Source: Arthrobacter sp. ISL-72
Lineage (GTDB): Bacteria > Actinomycetota > Actinomycetes > Actinomycetales > Micrococcaceae
Direction: 5' to 3'
Assembly: GCF_018613755.1 (NCBI RefSeq)
Contig: NZ_JAGGPP010000027.1
Location: forward strand, 167,589-231,588
DNA: 64,000 nt
Shown here piece after piece: positions 55,645 through 63,017 of the stretch. Below the pieces are notes generated by a model. The model worked only from the letters and a program-made list of their open reading frames with translations, was not told where the DNA came from and made no database searches. Made by a program: the position numbers and the translations under genes. The first letter of the stretch is position 1, and the number at the start of each line of letters is the position of its first letter.

Positions 55645-57140
55645 TGGTGCACCTCCGCGTCGAAGCCGGAGACGAAGCGGTCCATGATGCCCGGGATGTT
55701 GTTGGTGGGCCGGTACTGGTCCACGCGGCTGTTGAAATCGGAGCCAATGATCTGCTGGGCCCGTGCGGGGTCCGTGGCCAGCAGGTCCTGGTAGGCCGGC
55801 AGGGTGTCCTGCTCGATGAGCGCCCAGCGCTGGTCCGCGTTGGCGATGTTGCCGTCCGGAAAGCCTGTGGTGAAGTCGGTGCGGAACTGGGTGGGGTTGT
55901 CCCAGTTGGTGAAGGGCACATTCTCCGGGCCCGGACTCTCCACGCTGAATTCGTACGGAAACACCTCGGGGTAGCTCTTGGCGCCGGGGATGGACGGTTC
56001 GCCGGCCAGGGTGACCATGTAGGTTACGGCCTCACCGCCGGGGTGGCTGCGCATGTTGTCGTAGTCGTCGGCGATGATTTCGTTCTGCTCGCGGTAGAGA
56101 AGCTCGGTGTTGCCTTCCTGGACCTGGGAGGGGTCGCCGGAATCGATCTTCGCCCAGGACCGGGCAGTCTCGGGGTCGATGGCGCCGGAGTCGCGGAGCC
56201 GGTTGATTTCGTCCAGGCCGCCGTTCATGTAGGCCTGGTGCTGCCGGGCCTGGTCCAGGAAGATCTCCTTGTTCATGTCCAGCATGCTGGTTTCGTAGAA
56301 CTTGATCTCCTGGTCGGTCATGCTCGCCAGTTGCTCGATCTGGTCCAGCACTGGCAGCGGAATGTCCGACGCCGGGTTGTTGGCGATCTGCCGGGCGAGG
56401 TCCCGCATCACGGCCATGTCCTTGAACCCGCCGGCGAACGAGGGGCCGATCATGTTGGCCATCCCGGCCCACTGCAGTTCCGGGTTGGACAAGTAGGCCT
56501 GGCCATAGAAGTCGTAGACCTTCTTGATGGTCTCCCAGTTGTACTCCGTGCCCTTGGAAGTATCCCAGTCGGCCGGGTCGATCCCCATGTCACGCATGGC
56601 TTGCTGGTTCCAGTAGTCGGTAAGGAAATCCGAATACTCAGGCGAATTCTTATCGATCATTCCGGAGTCGGCGGCCGCGTCCAGCGACGCCTTCGCGGCT
56701 TCCGGGTGGTCCAGCGCCCACTGCTTGAATTCGTCGCTCTTCAGGTAGGCCGCACGTTCGGCGGGCGTCATGCCGGCGAGTTCGTCCGTCAGCTCCTGGG
56801 CGGCGGCGTCAGTCGGAGAGCTTCCGCTTCCGCCGCCGGTGCCGCCTGCGCCGCCCGTGCCGCCGGTGGAACCAGCGCTGGCCCGGTCCTGCTGCTCGGC
56901 ATTTTGCAGCAGTGCTTTGGAGGCCTGCTGGATGCCGGCGGCGGCTGCGCGGAGAACCTTGGCGTGGGAGCCGTTCCAGTCGCTGCGGAAGCGGTCGCCG
57001 TCGTTGCCCTTCCACGGGCTGGAAGCGATGGAGCTGCCCAACTGCCGGCCCAGCTGATCCAGCCGGCTGGCGCCGTTCGCCAGATCCTTGGCGAGCTGGC
57101 GCAGCTGTGCGACGTCCGCACCGTAAAAGTTCCCCGCCAC
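55641..57140 (-). CDS. large protein with N-terminal WXG100 domain
   Basis: 499 aa. Residues 1-88 are a WXG100/ESAT-6-like helical hairpin with W43-K-G45 in SSPWKGNDGDRFRSDW; a Gly/Ser/Thr linker (89-110) follows, then a long Asp/Glu- and Tyr-rich soluble part (110-499) with no recognised catalytic motif. GTG 57140 is chosen because AGGGGGA lies six bases upstream; the longer frame to 57164 would include that site. The architecture (WXG100 head, linker, large C-terminal domain) is that of type VII secretion substrates and LXG/polymorphic toxins. Coupled to a lipoprotein gene. No ESX machinery is visible in this window. Confidence 0.83.
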   Translation of the reverse strand: MAGNFYGADVAQLRQLAKDLANGASRLDQLGRQLGSSIASSPWKGNDGDRFRSDWNGSHAKVLRAAAAGIQQASKALLQNAEQQDRASAGSTGGTGGAGGTGGGSGSSPTDAAAQELTDELAGMTPAERAAYLKSDEFKQWALDHPEAAKASLDAAADSGMIDKNSPEYSDFLTDYWNQQAMRDMGIDPADWDTSKGTEYNWETIKKVYDFYGQAYLSNPELQWAGMANMIGPSFAGGFKDMAVMRDLARQIANNPASDIPLPVLDQIEQLASMTDQEIKFYETSMLDMNKEIFLDQARQHQAYMNGGLDEINRLRDSGAIDPETARSWAKIDSGDPSQVQEGNTELLYREQNEIIADDYDNMRSHPGGEAVTYMVTLAGEPSIPGAKSYPEVFPYEFSVESPGPENVPFTNWDNPTQFRTDFTTGFPDGNIANADQRWALIEQDTLPAYQDLLATDPARAQQIIGSDFNSRVDQYRPTNNIPGIMDRFVSGFDAEVHQ

Positions 57141-57215
57141 GATTTCCCCCTGGTTGAAGTCCACGGCCAGCCTAACGGCTTTGGCCGGAGGCAGCGATGG
57201 GGAGAAGTCCCCGGC

Positions 57216-57683
57216 TCAGGCGCCCAGCAGCCCGGTTGTCCGGTACGGGATCACCTCCCGCAGGAACATGCTGGTGGACGTCCGGACGATGCCGGGGCAG
57301 AGCCGGATTTCCTCCGACACCCGGTACAGGTCGTCCGGGCTTGTGGCCACCACCCGGATCAGGAGGTCGGTGTCGCCGGCCGGCGCGTGGCATTCCAGGA
57401 CCTCGGGGATCTCGCGGAGCGCAGCGATGGCTTCGTTCAGGTGGCTCTGGTCCAGCTCTGCGCTCACCGACGCGGCCACGCCCCGGCCGAGCGCCGCGGG
57501 GAGGACCCGGCTGCTGTTGGGACGCAGGGCGCCCGACGACGCCATCCGCTCCAGGCGCGTCTGGACAGTTCCGCGCGCCAGGCCCAGCTTCTGCGCGAGC
57601 ACCATGATGGGTACGCGAGGGTCGTCGTCCAGTGCGGCAAGGATTCGCCGGTCGGTGGGATCGAGTTCCTGCAATCTGATCAT
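57216..57683 (-). CDS. Lrp/AsnC family regulator (second copy)
   Basis: 155 aa; HTH with LDPTDRRILAALDDDPRVPI and AQKLGLARGTVQTRLERMAS, then a RAM domain (VLECHAPAGDTDLLIRVVA). AGGAA stands just before ATG 57683. A candidate promoter on the minus strand is TTGCCA, 18-base spacer, TACAGT about 80 bp upstream. Neighbours suggest no clear target; autoregulation is likely. Confidence 0.91.
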   Translation of the reverse strand: MIRLQELDPTDRRILAALDDDPRVPIMVLAQKLGLARGTVQTRLERMASSGALRPNSSRVLPAALGRGVAASVSAELDQSHLNEAIAALREIPEVLECHAPAGDTDLLIRVVATSPDDLYRVSEEIRLCPGIVRTSTSMFLREVIPYRTTGLLGA

Positions 57684-57949
57684 TTCCTGCCTGGCCGACG
57701 CCGCTTGATTGATCAGTTTGACCAGGAAAGCATCGGCTCGTTGCGCCTACTGTAGGGCTTCTGTTGAAATGGTGGCAACAACGGACACCGGCTACCGCCG
57801 GATCCCGCAGGCTACAGGAACCCGGAACACCTCCCGGCCCCTGGACCAGGCTCCCGCAAGGAGACCGCCGCTGATTGACACTTGTTCACGCATCGTCATT
57901 CCGCAAAGCAGTGCTACGGGCCCGGAGCTACGCTCCCGACCCCGCACGG

Positions 57950-58010
57950 CAAGAGCCCCTGAGCCACCGACCCCGGTTTACCGGAGAGTTCGGTAGCTGA
58001 GGGGCTCTTG
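57950..58010. other. large hairpin in a divergent intergenic region
   Basis: 21-base arms (57950-57970 and 57990-58010, 19 pairs) starting with CAAGAGCCCCT, around a loop that can itself fold CCGG-TTTA-CCGG. Stability equals the window's terminators, yet it lies upstream of both flanking genes, so it may end or form part of an unannotated small RNA, or be a leader structure. Confidence 0.7.
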
Positions 58011-58051
58011 TGTTGATGCAAATGTATTCGCAGGCGGGCGGTGGCTGACCC

Positions 58052-58057
58052 TAGGCT
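58052..58057 (+). promoter_or_regulatory. -10 box of leaderless gluQRS mRNA
   Basis: TAGGCT six bases before ATG 58064; no ribosome site; -35-like TTCGCA at 58027-58032. Confidence 0.5.
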
Positions 58058-58063
58058 GGTGCC

Positions 58064-58960
58064 ATGACGTCTGCCGGCCGCTTCGCACCCAGCCCGTCCG
58101 GCGAACTCCATGTCGGAAACCTCCGGACGGCAATCCTCGCCTGGCTGTTCGCCCGCTCCACCGGCCGCCGGTTCCTGATGCGGGTGGAGGACCTGGACCG
58201 GGCCCGCGCCGGCGCCGAAGCGGAGCAGCTCCGCGACCTGGCGGCCATCGGCGTCACTTGGGACGGCGGCGTCGTGCGCCAGACCGAGCGCGGGCCGCTG
58301 TACACCGAAACGGTCAGGCGGCTGGCCGCCGCGGGCCTGACTTATGAATGCTTCTGCACCAGGCGGGAAATCCAGGAGGCTCCGTCCGCGCCGCACGCCC
58401 CGCAGGGCGCCTATCCGGGCACCTGCCGGAACCTCGATCAGGCCGAAATAGAATTCAAGCGGACCATTCGGCCGGCCGCGGTCCGGCTCCGGGCCGCCGT
58501 CGCGGACTGGACCGTGCATGACTTGCTGCACGGAACATATACGGGCGTGGTGGATGACTTCGTACTCCGCCGCAACGACGGCGTCACGGCCTATAACCTC
58601 GCCGTGGTGGTGGACGACGCCGCGCAGGGGATTGACCAGGTGGTCCGCGGTGATGACCTCCTGGCTTCCACGCCCCGCCAGGCCTATCTTGCTTCGCTCT
58701 TGCATATTCCAGTTCCGGAATATGCCCATGTCCCGTTGGTGGTGAATTCCGACGGCGTCCGGCTGGCCAAGCGGGATGGCGCTGTCACGCTGTCCGACCT
58801 GGCTGCTGCCGGGCTGGATGCCGGCCGCGTGCGTGACATCATCCTGGACTCGCTGGGGCTGCCGGCAGGACCGCTGCCAACCGCGCTGGCGGTGTTCGAT
58901 CCCGCCAGGTTACCGCGCGACGCCTGGGTGTGGCCGGGGACGGTGCGGGCAGGCGCGTAG
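58064..58960 (+). CDS. gluQRS: glutamyl-Q tRNA(Asp) synthetase
   Basis: 298-aa truncated GluRS paralogue that glutamylates the queuosine base of tRNA-Asp rather than a tRNA 3' end. Class I motifs: FAPSPSGELHVGNLRTAIL (HIGH-type HVGN) and RLAKRDGAV (KMSKS-type). The zinc-site pattern C-x-C ... YPGTC (YECFCTRREI to C-terminal YPGTC) matches the GluQRS set, and the anticodon-binding domain of GluRS is absent. Starts leaderless. Followed by an HD-domain gene 9 bp downstream. Confidence 0.91.
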   Translation: MTSAGRFAPSPSGELHVGNLRTAILAWLFARSTGRRFLMRVEDLDRARAGAEAEQLRDLAAIGVTWDGGVVRQTERGPLYTETVRRLAAAGLTYECFCTRREIQEAPSAPHAPQGAYPGTCRNLDQAEIEFKRTIRPAAVRLRAAVADWTVHDLLHGTYTGVVDDFVLRRNDGVTAYNLAVVVDDAAQGIDQVVRGDDLLASTPRQAYLASLLHIPVPEYAHVPLVVNSDGVRLAKRDGAVTLSDLAAAGLDAGRVRDIILDSLGLPAGPLPTALAVFDPARLPRDAWVWPGTVRAGA

Positions 58961-58963
58961 GCT
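58958..58963 (+). promoter_or_regulatory. -10 box of leaderless HD-hydrolase mRNA
   Basis: TAGGCT six bases before ATG 58970, nearly identical context (TAGGCTGG..CCATG) to the gluQRS start. Confidence 0.5.
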
Positions 58964-58969
58964 GGAACC

Positions 58970-59587
58970 ATGCCAGAAACCGGAACCCCTGACGCAAGCC
59001 CGCCCCAGCCTCGATTCACTGTGGAGACGGCCAGGGTGCTCGCTGAAGTGGCACACAACCGCCAGAAGGACAAGCTCAAGCGGCCCTACCGGGAACACGT
59101 GCTCGCCGTGGGCGATGCCTTGGAAGATTTCGACGACGACATCCAAATCGCCGGGTACCTGCATGACATTGCCGAGGACACGCCAATGACGCGGCAGGCG
59201 CTCCTGGACATGGGCGTTTCGGAGCGCGCGGTGGCCATCATCGAGCGGGTCACCAAGCGGCTGCACGACAACCCGGACGACTACCAGGACGGCATCCGCT
59301 TCATCGCCGAAGACCACGACGCCACGCTGGTGAAGATCGCGGACAACGCCCACAACTCATTGCCCGAGCGCGTGCAGGCCCTGGCCGAAAAGTGGCCGGA
59401 CAAGCCGCCCGTCACCCGCTATGACGAGGCCCGCCCGGTACTCTATGAGGCCGTTCCTGCCGAGGAGGTCAGGAAGATCCTGGCGCGGGTCAACCCCTGG
59501 CTGCTTGAGGAACTGGACGCCATGGACGATCACCCCGGGGAATCCCCGGTGGCCGAGCCCGGCGCTAAGCCGGACGCGGGGTCTTAG
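58970..59587 (+). CDS. small RelA/SpoT-type HD hydrolase
   Basis: 205-aa HD-domain metal-dependent phosphohydrolase. Metal-ligand pattern follows the (p)ppGpp hydrolase domain: H29 (VAHNRQKDK), H43 (YREHVLAVG), H65-D66 with ED69-70 (YLHDIAEDT), and ADN in LVKIADNAHNSLPERV. No synthetase, TGS or ACT domain is present, so it resembles stand-alone small alarmone hydrolases (MESH1-like). Alternative: a nucleotidase acting on another substrate. The last 23 bp overlap the convergent ltrA gene. Confidence 0.85.
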   Translation: MPETGTPDASPPQPRFTVETARVLAEVAHNRQKDKLKRPYREHVLAVGDALEDFDDDIQIAGYLHDIAEDTPMTRQALLDMGVSERAVAIIERVTKRLHDNPDDYQDGIRFIAEDHDATLVKIADNAHNSLPERVQALAEKWPDKPPVTRYDEARPVLYEAVPAEEVRKILARVNPWLLEELDAMDDHPGESPVAEPGAKPDAGS

Positions 59588-60824
59588 CCGTCCGCTCCAG
59601 ATGCTCCAAGGCGGCGCTCAGCCGCTTGGTGCCGCGCTTCTCATCGATGACGATTGAGACGGCCAGTGCCAGCACAATCACCAGCATGCAGACCGGCACT
59701 GAGACTCCGGCGGCCGCAAGACCCACGCTGCCGCCCAGGACCAGGAGGACGCCCGCTGCAACGGCGACCACGGTCCTGTCGTAGCAGACCATGATGCTGA
59801 ACATCGCAGTGAGGGAGGCTTTGAACACGGCCACGGGGATGGCGATGCTTGCCACCGCCACGGCGGCGCTGATATGTGCGGTGTGGTCGATGTAATACGC
59901 CGCCACGTGCAGCCCGGCCCCGGTGGCGGCAATCGCGACGAAGATCGGCACGTGCCCGTAGCCGAAAAAGTATGAGCGGTGCCTGCGGAGGTGGAGCACG
60001 CGGCCGGCGGGGAGGATGAAGTATATCCACCACATGCCGAACGCCAAAGCAGTGCCGCCGAAGCCCACCAGCGCTGCGTCCACGCTCCAGCCGTGGCTCG
60101 CCACGATGGCCCGCAGGGTCTCAATGGCACCGATCAGGCATTCGCCCAGCGCGATGATGGCGAGCAGCCCGTAGCGCTCGGCGATGTGGTGAGCATGCCA
60201 GGGCGTTGTTGCCTTGCGCTCGGCCGCGTAGGGCGTCGCCATTTCCAGCGCCACGAGTACTGAGACCATCAGGAAGGTGGTGGGCACGTCGGTGTTCAGC
60301 ACAAGGACTGCGATCCAGCCCAGCTGCACCACGGCGAGGTATTTTGCGTAGCGCAGGCAGGTGTCGCGGCGCGCGGGATCCTGCCGGGCGGCCCGCAGCC
60401 ATTGCGCCACCAGGGCCAGCCGCATGATCACGTAGCCGCCGACAATCACGGCGTTGTCCACGTGCCGGCCCTCCACGAGCGAATGGAACATCGGTTCGAT
60501 GCCCATGGCCAGGATCAGCACGCCCATGATCTGCACCATGGTCACGAGGCGGAACACCCAGTCGTCGTTGTCGTAGGCGCTGGCGAACCAGGTGAAGTTG
60601 ATCCAGGCCCAGATCACGGCAAACATCGCGAAGGTGAAACCCAGCAACCCGGCCCCGAAGTGCGCCTCCGCGATCTCATGCGCGAACTGGCTGCCGGCCA
60701 CACCAAAGGCAATGACAAACGTCAGGTCGAAAAACAGCTCCAGAGGGGTGGCTGTCCGGTGTTTTTCATGCGGGTCGCGGCCGCCCATGCGGGCCATGGC
60801 GTGCCTGAGGGGATTGCTGGACAT
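59565..60824 (-). CDS. low temperature requirement protein A (LtrA) family
   Basis: 419-aa integral membrane protein with about 12 hydrophobic segments. Signature opening: HRTATPLELFFDLTFVIAFG (res 22-41), followed by IWAWINFTWFASAYDNDDW and AERYGLLAIIALGECLIGAI. Role unknown; named from Listeria cold growth. TACTGT lies seven bases before ATG 60824 (leaderless pattern). Its 3' end overlaps the HD-hydrolase gene. Confidence 0.92.
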   Translation of the reverse strand: MSSNPLRHAMARMGGRDPHEKHRTATPLELFFDLTFVIAFGVAGSQFAHEIAEAHFGAGLLGFTFAMFAVIWAWINFTWFASAYDNDDWVFRLVTMVQIMGVLILAMGIEPMFHSLVEGRHVDNAVIVGGYVIMRLALVAQWLRAARQDPARRDTCLRYAKYLAVVQLGWIAVLVLNTDVPTTFLMVSVLVALEMATPYAAERKATTPWHAHHIAERYGLLAIIALGECLIGAIETLRAIVASHGWSVDAALVGFGGTALAFGMWWIYFILPAGRVLHLRRHRSYFFGYGHVPIFVAIAATGAGLHVAAYYIDHTAHISAAVAVASIAIPVAVFKASLTAMFSIMVCYDRTVVAVAAGVLLVLGGSVGLAAAGVSVPVCMLVIVLALAVSIVIDEKRGTKRLSAALEHLERTAKTPRPA

Positions 60825-60827
60825 GCT

Positions 60828-61478
60828 TCAAACAGTACCGCTTGGGGCGGGAGATGGCGCAGGAGATGGCGCAAGCGTCCGCGCCCGCCAGAGCAGGCCG
60901 ATGTACACGAGGTCAAAGATGCTGCAAAGCGCGCCGACGCCGAGGATCAGCAGCGAATTGCCGTACCAGCCGAACACGACGGTGGGGGCCAGTGTTCCGA
61001 TCCATTTGGCCGCGGCGATGAGCAGCGACTGGCCCCTCGCGCCGCCCCGGGAAACGAACATGGCAATGAACAGGCCGGACATCAACAGGTTCTGCAGGAA
61101 AGCGGAGTAGCGCGGCGCGGCCTCCCAGCCGAACTCCGCAACGAACAGCAGCTGCGCGGCGAAGGCGGTGGCACCCAGCAGCAGAGCCCAGCCGAGGAAG
61201 GCCTTGCGCGTCACCCACCCCGGGAGCTCCGAGCGGCCGAACCTGAAGAACGTGTACAGGATGACCACGTCCGCCAGCGCCCACATGATGTTGAAAGCGC
61301 CCTGTGCGGACAATGCGGTCGTGGCGGACCGGGTGGCATAGATGGCTTCCCAGGCGAAGTTCAGGGCCAGGGCGGCCGCGGGGATCGCGTAGCTCCGGTC
61401 CCGGAAGCCGATCCGCATCGCCTCAACGTACACCACCGTCCAAGCGAGCCCGCTGACAATCGTGAGGAACGGGATCAC
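60828..61478 (-). CDS. Pyr4-like transmembrane terpene cyclase homologue
   Basis: 216-aa integral membrane protein with about seven TM helices and a Pro/Ala/Ser tail. It follows the pattern of the fungal Pyr4/PaxB meroterpenoid cyclases: LALNFAWEAIYA (N40, W43, E44 corresponding to the essential Glu of Pyr4), WALADVVILYTFFRFGR (D70), RGGARGQSLL, and a C-terminal acidic residue D189 in CSIFDLVYIGLLW at the spacing of the second essential acid. The GTG start at 61478 is 8 bp behind the GNAT-AAA+ gene, so the two form an operon. Reaction unknown; a protonation-initiated polyprenyl cyclisation is the inference. No prenyltransferase gene is in view. Confidence 0.82.
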   Translation of the reverse strand: MIPFLTIVSGLAWTVVYVEAMRIGFRDRSYAIPAAALALNFAWEAIYATRSATTALSAQGAFNIMWALADVVILYTFFRFGRSELPGWVTRKAFLGWALLLGATAFAAQLLFVAEFGWEAAPRYSAFLQNLLMSGLFIAMFVSRGGARGQSLLIAAAKWIGTLAPTVVFGWYGNSLLILGVGALCSIFDLVYIGLLWRARTLAPSPAPSPAPSGTV

Positions 61479-61486
61479 CCCGGGGG

Positions 61487-62812
61487 CTACACCCGGCCCA
61501 GCGAATCGATGTCTTCGAGGAAGTCCTGGTGGACCTCCTTGCTGACCGTGGTCCTGGTGTCCGCAATGGCGTCCAGATAATCCTGGGTGGCAGGGCCCTT
61601 CCGGACCGCCTCTCGAACGGAGGCGCTTCCGCCGGAAGCCGGCCCGCCGTCACTGCCATTGCCGTATACGGATTTTTCCAGCGCGCGCTGGGAGGCGCTC
61701 CGGGCCGCGTACTCGATGTCCGCGGGGGAGAAGCCCTCGGTGCGGTCCACCAGGAGCTCAATGTCCACGTCGTCCACCACGGTGGCGGGGATGAAGCGTT
61801 CCCACATGGCGCGGCGGGCCTCGGCGTCCGGGAGCCCGATGGGGATGACGTAGTCGAAGCGGCCGTGCCGCAGGAACGCGGTGTCCAGTGCCCGGATGAA
61901 GTTCGTGGCGCAGACCAGCAGGCGGCCGGGCTGTTCGCGGAAGGCCGGGATGATCTTGAGGAGCTCGTTGGTGACGCCCTGCAGCGGTGACGGCGGCTCG
62001 CCGGACCGCTGCGACGCGATCTCCTCCACCTCGTCGATGAACACCACGGCATGTTCCAGTTCGGCGATCTCCAGGAATGTTTCGCGGAGGGCGCCGGCCA
62101 GGCCTTTGGGGTCAGCGGCGAGCCGGGAGGGGAATACTTCGACGAACGGCCATTCGAGCCGGGACGCGATCGCCTTGGCGAAGGTGGTCTTGCCGGTCCC
62201 GGGCGGACCGAAGAGGACAACGGCGCGCGGCGGCACCACGCCGAATTCGTCCGCGAGGTCCGCCTCCGCCAGCGGGAGTACCAGCCGGCGTTCCAGCAGT
62301 TCCTTCTCATTGCGCATGCCGGCCACGTTCTCCCAGAGGTCGCGGGCCAGGATGCGGCCGCCGAGGAGGCCCAGGGGTTCGAGCTCCTGGCGCTGAACCG
62401 GGATGGTCCGTTCGAAGTACCGCAGGTTTTTCTTGAGGACGAAGCCGCGGCTGAGGAAGGCCTCCACGCGGGTTTCGGACTCGGGCATCAGCGCGGAGAG
62501 TTTGTTCAGCCCGTGCGGCGCCATCCGGTTTTCGACGGCGGCAAGCAGCGAGGTGCCGATCCCGCGGCCGCGGAACTCGGGGAGGGTGGCCAGGAAAACG
62601 ATCCAGCCCTGGTCATGCGCGGCGCGGCCGACGGCGGCACCCACCACCTGGTCGCCCTGGACGGCGACGACGGCGTGGTCCTTTTCGCAGGAGGCCAGGA
62701 CCTCGGAGAGCGCGTAGACGGGTTCGACGTTGGTGGCCTTGAGCGATTCCCAGAGGTGCAGGATGCCGTCAAGGTCGGCCGAATGGAAATCCCTGATCCG
62801 CCAGGTGGTCAT
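61487..62812 (-). CDS. GNAT acetyltransferase - AAA+ ATPase fusion protein
   Basis: 441 aa with two enzymatic halves. Residues 1-135 are a GNAT domain: acetyl-CoA loop RGRGIG (81-86) after VFLATLPEF, closing with AFLSRGFVLKKNLRYFER. Residues about 160-400 are a classic AAA ATPase of the FtsH/Cdc48 clade: Walker A GPPGTGKT (202-209), Walker B VVFIDEVEEI (D260-E261), sensor 1 N304 in CATNF, arginine-finger segment LRHGRFDYVIPIGLPD, sensor-2 region SPADIEYAARSA. All key residues present. AGGAG precedes ATG 62812. Upstream of the terpene-cyclase-like gene. Target of acetylation or remodelling unknown. Confidence 0.88.
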   Translation of the reverse strand: MTTWRIRDFHSADLDGILHLWESLKATNVEPVYALSEVLASCEKDHAVVAVQGDQVVGAAVGRAAHDQGWIVFLATLPEFRGRGIGTSLLAAVENRMAPHGLNKLSALMPESETRVEAFLSRGFVLKKNLRYFERTIPVQRQELEPLGLLGGRILARDLWENVAGMRNEKELLERRLVLPLAEADLADEFGVVPPRAVVLFGPPGTGKTTFAKAIASRLEWPFVEVFPSRLAADPKGLAGALRETFLEIAELEHAVVFIDEVEEIASQRSGEPPSPLQGVTNELLKIIPAFREQPGRLLVCATNFIRALDTAFLRHGRFDYVIPIGLPDAEARRAMWERFIPATVVDDVDIELLVDRTEGFSPADIEYAARSASQRALEKSVYGNGSDGGPASGGSASVREAVRKGPATQDYLDAIADTRTTVSKEVHQDFLEDIDSLGRV

Positions 62813-62926
62813 GAGCGTTTCTCCTGTGGTGGTTCGTCGTTGAGCCGGTTGAACTTCTCAGCTGAGCATATGCGAACCAGCCCCCGCCCGGGGTTGCGGC
62901 CGCGTTGCATTACGCCGCCTGCCGGT

Positions 62927-63001
62927 TAAGCGCGAACGGACACTTGGGGCCCTTCAATCCGGGGCCGCAAGTGTCCGTTCGCGCTGATCCGTTCGCGCTT
63001 A
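62927..63001. repeat. intergenic palindromic repeat with alternative pairing
   Basis: Perfect 18-bp arms AGCGCGAACGGACACTTG (62929-62946) and complement (62968-62985) enclose a 21-base loop with an inner GGCCC/GGGCC stem. A third copy of the outer arm end, TCCGTTCGCGCTTA (62988-63001), is fully complementary to 62927-62940, so the left arm can pair with either partner. Lies 16 bp past the stop of the permease gene. Confidence 0.85.
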
Positions 63002-63017
63002 GGTGAAGTGGAAGGAG

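Larger units (their letters stand above)
57684..58063. other. 380-bp divergent intergenic region with a large hairpin
   Basis: Contains the promoter of the leftward Lrp/AsnC gene, a TAGGCT -10 box for gluQRS at the right end and, between them, the structured element at 57950-58010. No reading frame with a ribosome site and codon use like the neighbours was found; a 95-codon plus-strand frame here looks non-coding. Confidence 0.5.

Noticed and set aside
55638..57755. 705-codon plus-strand frame opposite the WXG100-domain and Lrp genes
   Set aside because: Crosses gene boundaries on the other strand and has no recognisable domain.
57950..58010. tRNA, riboswitch or 6C RNA
   Set aside because: The stem is one long hairpin without cloverleaf arms, TpsiC-like sequence or C-rich loops; it matches no RNA family I know.
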